Source of the DNA: Anaerolineae bacterium
Lineage (GTDB): Bacteria; Chloroflexota; Anaerolineae; B4-G1
Direction: 5' to 3'
DNA length: 17,568 nt
NCBI GenBank assembly: GCA_030612585.1
Contig: JAUWNP010000086.1
Span: 1 to 17,568 of the forward strand
How positions within the stretch are numbered: the stretch's first letter is position 1; each line of letters starts with the position of its first letter. Shown in pieces: positions 7,032 through 14,548 of this stretch. The notes under the pieces were generated by a model that had not been told where the DNA came from, made no database searches, and worked only from the letters and a program-made list of their open reading frames with translations. The translations under genes and the position numbers were made by a program.

Positions 7032-8183
7032 CTAGTTACTCAGAATCACGGCCGCGCCGCCAGTAGTGGGCACGCCGCGCCAGCCGAAGGCCAGCCCGAC
7101 CTCGGCGTCTTCGATCTGCCGCTGCCCGGCCTCGCCGCGCAGTTGCAGTACCACCTCCAGCGTGCGAGCCAGCCCGGTGGCATCGAGCAGGTGACCCTCA
7201 CCCAGCGCGCCGCCGGAGGGGTTGACCGGGAATTCGCCCGAGAGTTCTGCACCCCCGGCAGCGGTCCATTCACCGGCAGCGCCCGGCGGACACAGCCCCA
7301 GCGCCTCCAGGTGTTGCAGTTCCTTGTAGGCGAAGGTGTCGTCCACCTCGGCAAAGTCTATCTCCGCTCGTGGGCTCTTGATGCCGGCGGTACGGTAGGC
7401 CATCTGAGCCGCGTTGTGGGCATAGCGGGCCTCGCCCCAGGGGCGGCTCTCCATCCAGAAGGTGTCGTTGGCCCACCCCACGCCGCGCACCCAGACGGGG
7501 GTGTCGGTGAGGGCGCGGGCGGTCTCGCCAGAAGCGAGCACGAAGACGATGGCTCCGTCGCTGTGGCCGGCGCACTCCAGCCGGGTCAGTGGCTCGGCCA
7601 CCGGCTCGGAGGCCAGCACGTCATCTGCGGAGACGTGCGCCCCGTATCCGGCCAGTGGGTTGAGCAGTGCGTTGTTACGGTTCTTGGCGGCCACGCAGGC
7701 GCACTCCCGATGGGTCGTGCCGGTCTCGGCCAGGTAGCGCATCATCTCCATCCCCGCCACGTAGTAGGGATGGGCGGCCAGTGGCCGGTTGAAGACCGGG
7801 TCGAAGGCGAAGGCCACGACGTAGGGCAAGGTGATGATGTTGGAAGCCTTGCTGTGTCCCTCGACGACAATGACGTCGAACTTCCCGGTGAGAATCTGCA
7901 TCACAGCCGCCGCCAGGCCGTGGATGCCCTCGCCAGCGATGGTCTGGACGGGACGATGCAGCGCGCCCAGTTGGTCGGGCACGTACTCGTCGAAAATACT
8001 GGTGCCCTCGTTGTAGTCCTCGGCGACGGTGACGAAACTGTCTACGTCCCGGCGGGGGTTAATCCCAGCCTCCTTGTATGCCTGTGCTGCGGCCTCGTAC
8101 ATCAGTTCCTTGTACGACAGGTCGGGCGTGATGGAGCGAAAGCCGCTCCAGCCCGCCCCCACGATGGCAACTTCTCTGATCAT
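7032..8183 (-). CDS. SCP-x-type thiolase-fold protein lacking catalytic Cys (B)
   Basis: A 383-residue thiolase-superfamily protein beginning EVAIVGAGWSGF. The segment TIAGEGIHG (81-89) occupies the nucleophile loop, with Gly86 in the Cys position. The HDCF motif is DDTF (281-284), so the His is Asp281. The C-terminal GHPxGATG is GHLLDATG (330-337): this His is kept but the Pro and Gly are changed. LEALGLCPPG (292-301) and NPSGG (321-325) match SCP-x closely. It is divergent from protein A and probably has a different, non-thiolytic role or forms a heteromer with A. The start has AAGGAGG eight bases before the ATG. It is the first gene of the acyl-CoA cluster, 121 bp after the restriction-modification gene. 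No clear promoter was identified in that gap. Confidence 0.85.
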   Translation of the reverse strand: MIREVAIVGAGWSGFRSITPDLSYKELMYEAAAQAYKEAGINPRRDVDSFVTVAEDYNEGTSIFDEYVPDQLGALHRPVQTIAGEGIHGLAAAVMQILTGKFDVIVVEGHSKASNIITLPYVVAFAFDPVFNRPLAAHPYYVAGMEMMRYLAETGTTHRECACVAAKNRNNALLNPLAGYGAHVSADDVLASEPVAEPLTRLECAGHSDGAIVFVLASGETARALTDTPVWVRGVGWANDTFWMESRPWGEARYAHNAAQMAYRTAGIKSPRAEIDFAEVDDTFAYKELQHLEALGLCPPGAAGEWTAAGGAELSGEFPVNPSGGALGEGHLLDATGLARTLEVVLQLRGEAGQRQIEDAEVGLAFGWRGVPTTGGAAVILSN

Positions 8184-8201
8184 ACTCTGTGCCTCCTTGC
8201 T

Positions 8202-8222
8202 TAATGCTTATTGCGTATTGCG
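8202..8222. repeat. Heptanucleotide tandem repeat (3 units)
   Basis: Three 7-nt units, TAATGCT, TATTGCG, TATTGCG, lie just upstream of the ribosome binding site of the thiolase-fold gene starting at 8183. This is the third short tandem array at a gene junction of the cluster. It is short, so chance is not excluded. Confidence 0.45.
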
Positions 8223-8263
8223 TGAGAGAGTCTACGATTCTCCTTGAGCAAATTCGTTGTTGG

Positions 8264-8273
8264 TCACCTCCTT
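8264..8273 (-). promoter_or_regulatory. Consensus Shine-Dalgarno without an evident gene
   Basis: The minus strand reads AAGGAGGTGA, a full match to the anti-Shine-Dalgarno, in the 121-bp gap between the restriction-modification gene and the thiolase gene. No substantial reading frame follows. A GTG inside it opens only an 11-codon frame ending at 8232. It may be a relic of a lost gene start or mark a short leader peptide. I do not call a gene here. Confidence 0.4.
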
Positions 8274-8304
8274 GCTGCTTGCTATATCTCCGGTATTTTC
8301 TCGC

Positions 8305-11300
8305 TCATTGTGCTCTCAGGCTTTCCTCAACGATGCGCCGCTCTTCCTCGCTCAGGCTGTAGAGATCGTAGACGCACCGGTCAATCTCGGCGTCGGTGGC
8401 GGTCAGGTCGGCTTCGATGGTGGTCAGGTGGAGTGGCGCTCTGTGTTGGTCCAGGCCGACGTCGTGGTGAGGTAAGTCGGTGGGGAGGAGATGGCGCACA
8501 TCGGCCAGCACCTCCGCCACGCGCTGTTGGTGAGCCTCGGGAGTGGCGGCGTTCAGGCGCGGCACTTCCAACGCCTCCAAGACGCCGTTGAGAATCTTGC
8601 CCCGGCTCCAGACCCGCTTGCGGCGCTTCTCTTCCAGAAAGGCGCGCAGGGCCAGTAGGAGGTACAGGCGCAGGTCTTCGTCCTCGACGTACAAACGGAC
8701 CACGTCGCGCCACGCGCTCTCGACCTGGGCGCGGATTAACAGCCCGCTTGACTGGCCCTGTTCGTCCACGGCGACACCGTTGACCTCGCCCTCGTCATTG
8801 GCGTCCAGCAGAGCGTGGCGGGTGATGAAGTCTCGGTGTTCGTTCAGGAAGAGGCGCAGGGGGGTGGGGGTGCGTTCGTAGCCGCGGAAGGTGGCGGCGA
8901 AACCGCCAGTCACGGCCTGGCGGACTTTGTTCAGGTCGAGCATACGCTGGGCCAGCGCGACCAGGGTGTCGTGGGCGGCGACGTCGGCGGGGTTGGAGGA
9001 ATCAATGACGCGGATGGGAAGATGTCTGAGATAGATCTTGTTGTACCGATAGTATCTATCTCGAACATAAGTGCTTCTGCGCCGGAATAAGTAGGTTAGC
9101 AAAGAAGAATTCAACAGAGCTAGCAAAAAGAGGTAATTCTCGTGAGAGGCGTCTTTGAGTATGATGGAATACACTGTGTGCAAGGTGAGGAAGTCTCCGT
9201 TCTCGTCAAACGCGAACTGGTTGTTCTGTGCCATGTTGCACGTGACGAGCTTGGGTACCAACTGAGTTTGTGGAGTGCGTTGATTCCAAATCTCATACCA
9301 TCTCTTACCTGCGCTAATTACGTACTCTCTAGATTCGAGTGTCTCTTTATGTTGCTCCAAATAATCCGTAGCTCTAGGGTAGTCCCACAGATCTACTACC
9401 TGGAATCTGTCTTCGTCTGCTTGATATGGGAATAGAATGACCTGGTCTGAGCTGCGAGTCCACTTCCGGACATGTGATCCACCCAGGATTGGCCTTATAA
9501 CATCCGCTTCAATCCCCCTTCGCCGTGCCCTTATCTGGGTCATCACAAAGATGTCAGTTGCTCCGCCGGGGTCGATCCCCTTTGCTATTGCCTGACAGAT
9601 GTTTCCCAAGGTTGCGAGGTGTTTCGCATCCTCGGAAGAAACATCAAATTCCCCAGAGGGCTTAAGCATCCAGAACCCTGAATCCAGTTTGCTTTGATCG
9701 ATTTCGCGCACGAATGCATTACGTCCGATGTGTGGCGATAGTGGTTCGCCGGGTTCTGGAAGCGAACGGAGTGCGATATACGTCATGTTGTGATGTGATT
9801 CATTCTGTGTGGATCGCTTGCTACCTACGAAGATACACACATAGTTAGTGGCATCTGGAAAAGCTTGCAGATCACCAAAGTCAACTATCTCCTCGATAAG
9901 CATGTCTTTTGCAATGAGCGTTCTCAGCTTTTCACCTGCGTGGATCTCCATGAACTTCGTCGGTATTATGTAGCCGTGAAGACCATCAACTGCGAGCAGG
10001 TGTACTGCCAACTCGGCAAAAGGATAGTACAAGTCATATTTCCCGAAAGCACTCACGAATCGTTCACTAAAATAATTCCTGGCATCTTCGTCCAAGAACT
10101 GTATCCTCACATACGGCGGATTCCCCACCACAATCGTAAAGCCCCGCTCCCCCTCCGGCAGGTCAGGATCGAAGGCCTCGGGGAACTCGATCTCCCAGTT
10201 GAAAGGCCGTTTGGCGGCTACGTCGTCGAAGTAGGCAGTCAGCGGTTCGTTCAGCGCCACATCCACCGGAGCAGCCAGCGCCTTGATCTCGGCCACCTTC
10301 TCCGCCCGCGCCGCATCGTCCTCCAGCGTCGCCAATTCCCGGCGCAGGGCGATCAGCCGCCGCCGCTCCGCCTCAAAGGGGGCCAGATCGTCTGGGCCGG
10401 TCACGCCGGAGATGAGCGAGTTGCCCACTTTCAGGTTTTGCCCCAGGATGAGCGGCAGTTTGCGCTCCCGCTTTCCCCTCAGCCGGTCGAAGGCTCGCAG
10501 GATCAGGTTGACGCCCGCGATCTCCACTGCCTCGGAATCCAGGTCCACGCCGTAGAGATGCTCCTGCAGAATGCGGCTGACGTAGTCGTGGGCCATCTCC
10601 TCCGTCTGCGGCACTTCGTTATCCTGGCCGAACATACCTTCTTTCATCGCCCGCTGCCCCCAGGCGTCCCAGCGGGCGGCGTTTTCGCGGGTGATGCGCG
10701 CGTTCTCCCGCTCGTAGAAGTCGGCCAGGACTTCAAAGGCGTAGATGAGGAACGAACCTGAGCCCATCGCCGGGTCCAGTATCCGCAGCCCTTTCAGGTC
10801 GGCCAAGGTCTTGGGGGAAGCGTCCGGCAGCGGCTCACCGTTGGGACGGCCATCCACTGTCCCATAGAGCCAACGCCCCAGGGTGTGATCCACGATGTAG
10901 CGCACGATGTAGGAGGGGGTGTAGTAGATGCCGCCGGACTTGCGCAGGGCGCGGTCGGTCTCGGCTCGTATTGTCTCCCCTTCCAGTACCAGCCGCTGGC
11001 CCAGGTAACTCTCGTAGGTGTTGCCCAGGATGTCGCTGGAGAACTTGCGGAAGGAGATGCCGCTGACGGCCCGCACCAGGTCCACCAGCGTGTCGTTGGG
11101 GACGCGCACCTGTTCGCAGACGTGGCCGGGCGCGAAGAGGGTCGTGTCGTGGCGGCGGTAGAAGGCGGCGTAGAGCCGGTTGAGGTCCTGCTGGAACTCG
11201 TACTCGACGGCGTAGATTCGACGATTCAGGAAGCCAACGAGTTGGCCTTCCAGCAGGTCGTGCTGGTCGAGGAAGCCCACGTCGTCGGCGTAACGCAGGA

Positions 11301-12150
11301 TAATCAAGCGGTCGAGTGTACGCTGCACCGCCTGGCGCAGGCGATCCACATCAAGCGATCCATCGGGCGCGCGGAGCAAGTGGCGCGGCGGCGCGCCTTT
11401 CCCCGGCACCGCTGTGAGCGGCGGTTCTGGAAGATGCGCATAACTCCTCTCACCAGCCTCCGGCAGCGTTTCCCCCTTCCAGTTGTGGTCGTAAATGGTC
11501 TGGGCCAGTCGCAGCCGCCAGTCGCTCAGGAAGCGATAGAAGTCGTCGTCTATCTCTGGCTTTTTCTGGACGCTGGCGTACCACTGCATCCGGCTGTCGA
11601 ACTGTTCGGGTGTGTCGGCGGGGGCCAAAAGTGCCAGGTCTTCCAGGCGATCCAGGTACTCCTCCGGCATGTCGAAGGCCAGCACGACCCGCTCCTCGTC
11701 GGCGTCGAAGAGGATCAGTCGTTCGAAGTTGGTGAGAACGGCCCAGCGGATTCCGGCCGCCCGGGCGTAGCGCATAGCCTGCTTTTCCTCGGGTGTACGG
11801 TCTATGCCCTGCTCGACGCGCTCAGCCTGGCTCAGGATCGGAGTGTGCCCAAAAAGGGTCTGTTGGATGGATATTTCCTCCTGCGGATGTGCGATCCGTC
11901 CGAATCGTTTCACCTCCACGAAAAGGACGGGCCGGTGCTGGACGTGGAGGGCAGCGTCGGCGTAACCTGCGCCGCGCACGTAGCTCTGCCGGTTCCAGAC
12001 GATGGGGTCGAGGGTGTCCCAGCCCAGCGCGGCGAAGAGACGGGCCACGAAAACCTCGGCCACGTCCGCTTCGGTCAGAATGGCGTCAGCCGTCCGGTAT
12101 TTCTCGATCAGTTCTTGGATGCCTTCAGCATCAGGTTGGCACGTTACCAT
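8305..12150 (-). CDS. Type IIG/Eco57I-like restriction-modification enzyme
   Basis: A single 1281-residue chain combining DNA cleavage and N6-adenine methylation. The N-terminal nuclease region (about 25-150) has YADAAL with Asp65, and FVEVKRFG with Glu79 and Lys81, a PD-(D/E)xK core. A helical linker (about 200-400) leads to the SAM-binding motif I LDPAMGSGSF (458-467) and the methyltransferase motif IV NPPY (677-680). Residues about 690-1050 form the target-recognition region, and a helical tail follows. Length and order fit type IIG enzymes; related BREX- or DISARM-type methyltransferases usually lack the nuclease core. GAGGAG six bases before the ATG sets the start. The recognition region (about 9005-10115) is much more AT-rich than its flanks, suggesting exchange of the specificity module. 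A minus-strand promoter candidate lies at 12309-12337. Confidence 0.88.
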   Translation of the reverse strand: MVTCQPDAEGIQELIEKYRTADAILTEADVAEVFVARLFAALGWDTLDPIVWNRQSYVRGAGYADAALHVQHRPVLFVEVKRFGRIAHPQEEISIQQTLFGHTPILSQAERVEQGIDRTPEEKQAMRYARAAGIRWAVLTNFERLILFDADEERVVLAFDMPEEYLDRLEDLALLAPADTPEQFDSRMQWYASVQKKPEIDDDFYRFLSDWRLRLAQTIYDHNWKGETLPEAGERSYAHLPEPPLTAVPGKGAPPRHLLRAPDGSLDVDRLRQAVQRTLDRLIILRYADDVGFLDQHDLLEGQLVGFLNRRIYAVEYEFQQDLNRLYAAFYRRHDTTLFAPGHVCEQVRVPNDTLVDLVRAVSGISFRKFSSDILGNTYESYLGQRLVLEGETIRAETDRALRKSGGIYYTPSYIVRYIVDHTLGRWLYGTVDGRPNGEPLPDASPKTLADLKGLRILDPAMGSGSFLIYAFEVLADFYERENARITRENAARWDAWGQRAMKEGMFGQDNEVPQTEEMAHDYVSRILQEHLYGVDLDSEAVEIAGVNLILRAFDRLRGKRERKLPLILGQNLKVGNSLISGVTGPDDLAPFEAERRRLIALRRELATLEDDAARAEKVAEIKALAAPVDVALNEPLTAYFDDVAAKRPFNWEIEFPEAFDPDLPEGERGFTIVVGNPPYVRIQFLDEDARNYFSERFVSAFGKYDLYYPFAELAVHLLAVDGLHGYIIPTKFMEIHAGEKLRTLIAKDMLIEEIVDFGDLQAFPDATNYVCIFVGSKRSTQNESHHNMTYIALRSLPEPGEPLSPHIGRNAFVREIDQSKLDSGFWMLKPSGEFDVSSEDAKHLATLGNICQAIAKGIDPGGATDIFVMTQIRARRRGIEADVIRPILGGSHVRKWTRSSDQVILFPYQADEDRFQVVDLWDYPRATDYLEQHKETLESREYVISAGKRWYEIWNQRTPQTQLVPKLVTCNMAQNNQFAFDENGDFLTLHTVYSIILKDASHENYLFLLALLNSSLLTYLFRRRSTYVRDRYYRYNKIYLRHLPIRVIDSSNPADVAAHDTLVALAQRMLDLNKVRQAVTGGFAATFRGYERTPTPLRLFLNEHRDFITRHALLDANDEGEVNGVAVDEQGQSSGLLIRAQVESAWRDVVRLYVEDEDLRLYLLLALRAFLEEKRRKRVWSRGKILNGVLEALEVPRLNAATPEAHQQRVAEVLADVRHLLPTDLPHHDVGLDQHRAPLHLTTIEADLTATDAEIDRCVYDLYSLSEEERRIVEESLRAQ

Positions 12151-12153
12151 GAA

Positions 12154-12299
12154 CTACTCCTCAAACAACAACGCCTTGTCCAAGAACATCACCACCCGTC
12201 GTTCCCATTCCTCGGGCGCGACGTCCAGGGCCAGCAACCGGGGACGATCCAGAGCTCCTTGGGCTCCCCGGCCTGGGCCAGTTGCTCCTGGGGACGGGC
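12154..12299 (-). pseudogene. Alpha/beta-hydrolase C-terminal remnant
   Basis: The minus strand encodes QEQLAQAGEPKELWIVPG in one frame (12290 down to 12237). After a 2-nt offset it continues as LALDVAPEEWERR and ends in FLDKALLFEE and a stop (12234 down to 12154). Together these match the end of an alpha/beta-hydrolase, where ELWIVPG is normally followed at once by the catalytic His (GxGH). That His is exactly what is missing at the frameshift. Everything upstream of the remnant is also lost. The stop lies 3 bp before the restriction-modification start codon, and the remnant's last codons supply that gene's GAGGAG. The assignment comes from motif recognition. Confidence 0.65.
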
Positions 12300-12308
12300 T
12301 GAAGGTCT

Positions 12309-12337
12309 ATTGTATACCAAATGAGACAAAATGAAAA
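12309..12337 (-). promoter_or_regulatory. Candidate sigma70-type promoter, minus strand
   Basis: On the minus strand, TTTTCA (12337-12332) and TACAAT (12314-12309) are separated by 17 nt. They match the -35 at 4 of 6 and the -10 at 5 of 6 positions. It points through the hydrolase remnant toward the restriction-modification gene and is divergent from the amidohydrolase promoter. Sequence evidence only. Confidence 0.5.
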
Positions 12338-12350
12338 GGCCACCGTCTCC

Positions 12351-12378
12351 TTGCCCTATTTCTCCAGATGGGTATACT
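12351..12378 (+). promoter_or_regulatory. Candidate sigma70-type promoter for amidohydrolase gene
   Basis: TTGCCC (12351-12356) and TATACT (12373-12378) are 16 nt apart, matching 4 of 6 and 5 of 6 consensus positions. The amidohydrolase start codon follows at 12434, with a strong AGGAGG at 12421-12426. Confidence 0.5.
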
Positions 12379-12433
12379 ATCGAAGTCCAATGTTGAGGGT
12401 GGAGGATGGGGAAACAGAAGAGGAGGCTAACCG

Positions 12434-14260
12434 ATGAAAAAACAACTATCCCACCGTGTCACCCGCCGCCAGTTCCTGGCCGGCGCGGGGGCCGCGTTGG
12501 CCGGAACGGCGCTGGCCTGCGGGCGGGAGAGAAATGTCGCCACCACTGTCCCTGCCCTAACGCCTGTTCCTACTTCTGTTCCTACTTCTGCTCCTACCGT
12601 GCCCCCTGTCATCCCCACCGCTCCGCCGGAACAGGCTGCCGCTCTGGTGCTGCTGAACGGAAAAATCATCACTGTGGACTCCGCCGACACCATCGCCCAG
12701 GCGGTCGCCGTCAAGGACGGCTTGATCCAGGCGGTGGGGACGAACGACGAGGTGACCGGGCTGGTCGGCGAGGCGACCCGGGTGGTGGACCTGGGCGGCA
12801 AGCCAGTCACCCCCGGCCTGATTGACGCCCATAACCACTTCCAGGTTATGGGCTTGATGAACAGTTACTACGTGCCCCTGCTGCCGCCAGAGGTGGTGAC
12901 CGTCCAGGATCTGCAAGCCAGACTGACTGAGGCAGTGGCCCAGACGGCCGAGGGGGAGTGGGTCAAGGGTTACTTCATGTTCATCCAGGGGGTTGGACTG
13001 CCGACGCGGCACGATCTGGACGCGGTCTCTCCCAACTACCCAATCTGGATCCTCCAGCAAGGCGGGCACTATGGCTCGGCCAACAGTCTGGCCCTGGAGA
13101 TCGCCGGCATCACCGCCGACACACCCGACCCGGTCGGCGGCCTCATCGGGCGAGATCCGAACGGTGAGCCGGACGGCATCTTTTACAACCACCGGGCGAT
13201 GGACCTCCTGCGGCAGCACGTCCCGCGTTACACCCAGGAGATGGTGCAGGAGAATATCCTCTCCACCCAGCCCCTCTTCGCCGCCTGCGGGGTGACCAGT
13301 TTCCAGGACAACAACGTGCGTGGCACAGACACCGTCGCTACCTACCTGGACGTCGGCAAACGGGGAGGAATGTACCTGCGGGGTGCTGTCTACTATACCC
13401 TGGAGTGGCCCGGCGACCTGGACCGCGCACTCTATGAGATGGAACACTACGAAGACGAGTTCATGCGCTTCGCCGGCTTCAAGTTCCTGCTCGACGGGCA
13501 ACTCACGATGGCCTATTGCCACGAACCCCACAACGGCGAGCGCTGGGACATGCCGACCTGGAACCCTCAGACCTACAAGGACGCCGTCCGCGCCTTGCAC
13601 GACACGGGCTTGCAGATCTGCGTCCACTGCGCGGGCGACGCGGCGACAGATCTGACACTGGATGCTTTTGAAGAAGCGATGAACGGTAACCCGCGCCCCG
13701 ACCCACGCCACCGGATTGAGCATGCGGTCATCACAAAGCCAGAGTCAACACAGCGGATGAGGGATCTAGGAGTGGTGGTATCCACCCAGCCGCAGTTCAT
13801 CCGGTTGGGTGGGGATGGTTACGCCGATCTCTTTGGCGAGGAGCGCGCCCGGCGGGCCATCGTCACCCGCGAGTGGCTGGATGCTGGTGTCACCGTGGCG
13901 TTGGGTTCCGACTCCCCCTCGACGCCCTGGTACACACCCCAGGTGACGCTCTTTGGCGCGGTGACCCGCGTCACGTTCTCCAACCAGCGCTTCGAACCCG
14001 ACCAGGCTCTCACCATCCAGGAGGCGCTGCGGGCCCACACGATGGGCTCTGCCTACGCTGCCCACGAGGAAGACGTCAAGGGCTCCGTCGAGGTGGGGAA
14101 AATGGCTGACCTGGCGGTCTGGGGCGAGGACCCCTATACCGCGCCGGTGCAGCGACTGTGGCAGATTCCAGTCGAGATGACGTTAGTCGGCGGGGAGATC
14201 GTCCACCAGAGCGGGGGCACGTCTCTTCTCCCGCGCCTGGCGCGGGACCTGTGGACGTAG
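12434..14260 (+). CDS. Exported YtcJ-like amidohydrolase
   Basis: A metal-dependent hydrolase of amidohydrolase family 3 (YtcJ type), acting on an amide or related C-N bond of unknown substrate. The N-terminus carries a twin-arginine signal (TRRQFL, 10-15), a hydrophobic stretch and a lipobox-like ending with Cys29 (TALAC). The mature protein may therefore be a Tat-exported lipoprotein on the outer face of the membrane. A Pro/Thr/Ser-rich linker spans about 36-66. The catalytic barrel shows DAHNH (131-135, metal-binding His133 and His135), Lys350 as the probable bridging carboxylated lysine, His398, His430 in HRIEHA and Asp493 in GSDSPS, so all expected ligands are present. The 608-residue length is normal once signal and linker are counted. 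AGGAGG seven bases before the ATG supports the start. It stands alone on the plus strand, with a repeat element inserted just after its stop. Confidence 0.88.
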   Translation: MKKQLSHRVTRRQFLAGAGAALAGTALACGRERNVATTVPALTPVPTSVPTSAPTVPPVIPTAPPEQAAALVLLNGKIITVDSADTIAQAVAVKDGLIQAVGTNDEVTGLVGEATRVVDLGGKPVTPGLIDAHNHFQVMGLMNSYYVPLLPPEVVTVQDLQARLTEAVAQTAEGEWVKGYFMFIQGVGLPTRHDLDAVSPNYPIWILQQGGHYGSANSLALEIAGITADTPDPVGGLIGRDPNGEPDGIFYNHRAMDLLRQHVPRYTQEMVQENILSTQPLFAACGVTSFQDNNVRGTDTVATYLDVGKRGGMYLRGAVYYTLEWPGDLDRALYEMEHYEDEFMRFAGFKFLLDGQLTMAYCHEPHNGERWDMPTWNPQTYKDAVRALHDTGLQICVHCAGDAATDLTLDAFEEAMNGNPRPDPRHRIEHAVITKPESTQRMRDLGVVVSTQPQFIRLGGDGYADLFGEERARRAIVTREWLDAGVTVALGSDSPSTPWYTPQVTLFGAVTRVTFSNQRFEPDQALTIQEALRAHTMGSAYAAHEEDVKGSVEVGKMADLAVWGEDPYTAPVQRLWQIPVEMTLVGGEIVHQSGGTSLLPRLARDLWT

Positions 14261-14290
14261 GCCGATGAATTGGGCCCAGTAACCTCGTTT

Positions 14291-14429
14291 GTATCTTCTC
14301 AATATTTAGGGGGGGATGACGACTGTAGGGCGGTTTGGCTAACCGCCGTCCGGTCGGATAGCAAATCCGACCTACACCCGCCCCAATTTTTTGAGAAGAT
14401 ACACCCGCCCCAAGTTTTTGAGAAGATAC
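14291..14429 (+). mobile_element. MITE-like element, copy 1, with duplicated right end
   Basis: A non-autonomous element with perfect 12-bp terminal inverted repeats: GTATCTTCTCAA at 14291-14302 and TTGAGAAGATAC at 14391-14402. Its right 27 bp (14376-14402) is tandemly repeated at 14403-14429 with one mismatch. An 8-bp direct repeat CCTCGTTT flanks the whole unit (14283-14290 and 14430-14437), consistent with a target-site duplication. Inside are two hairpins, GGCGGTT/AACCGCC (14329-14347) and GGTCGGAT/ATCCGACC (14352-14372), within an outer TGTAGG/CCTACA pairing. It has no coding capacity and lies between the amidohydrolase stop and a downstream hairpin. No transposase is in the window. An 8-bp duplication is compatible with several insertion-sequence families, so the source is undetermined. 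Confidence 0.92.
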
Positions 14430-14446
14430 CCTCGTTTGTTGACGCG

Positions 14447-14478
14447 CATGGGCTGCCCCTCAATCGGGGCAGCCCATG
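14447..14478. terminator. Strong hairpin, possible terminator of amidohydrolase gene
   Basis: A perfect 13-bp stem, CATGGGCTGCCCC with GGGGCAGCCCATG, closes a 6-nt TCAATC loop. No T-run follows, so classical intrinsic termination is uncertain. Its location suggests it once directly followed the amidohydrolase gene, with the mobile element now lying between them. Confidence 0.5.
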
Positions 14479-14548
14479 TGGTGTATTCAGAGAGCGGGGG
14501 TGTCAACGGCGAAGCAGTACCACCCCAGGGCAATTGCATCTTAATCAT

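Noticed and set aside
14447..14478. Firm call of an intrinsic terminator
   Set aside because: The stem is excellent but lacks a T-run, so it is listed only as a possible terminator.
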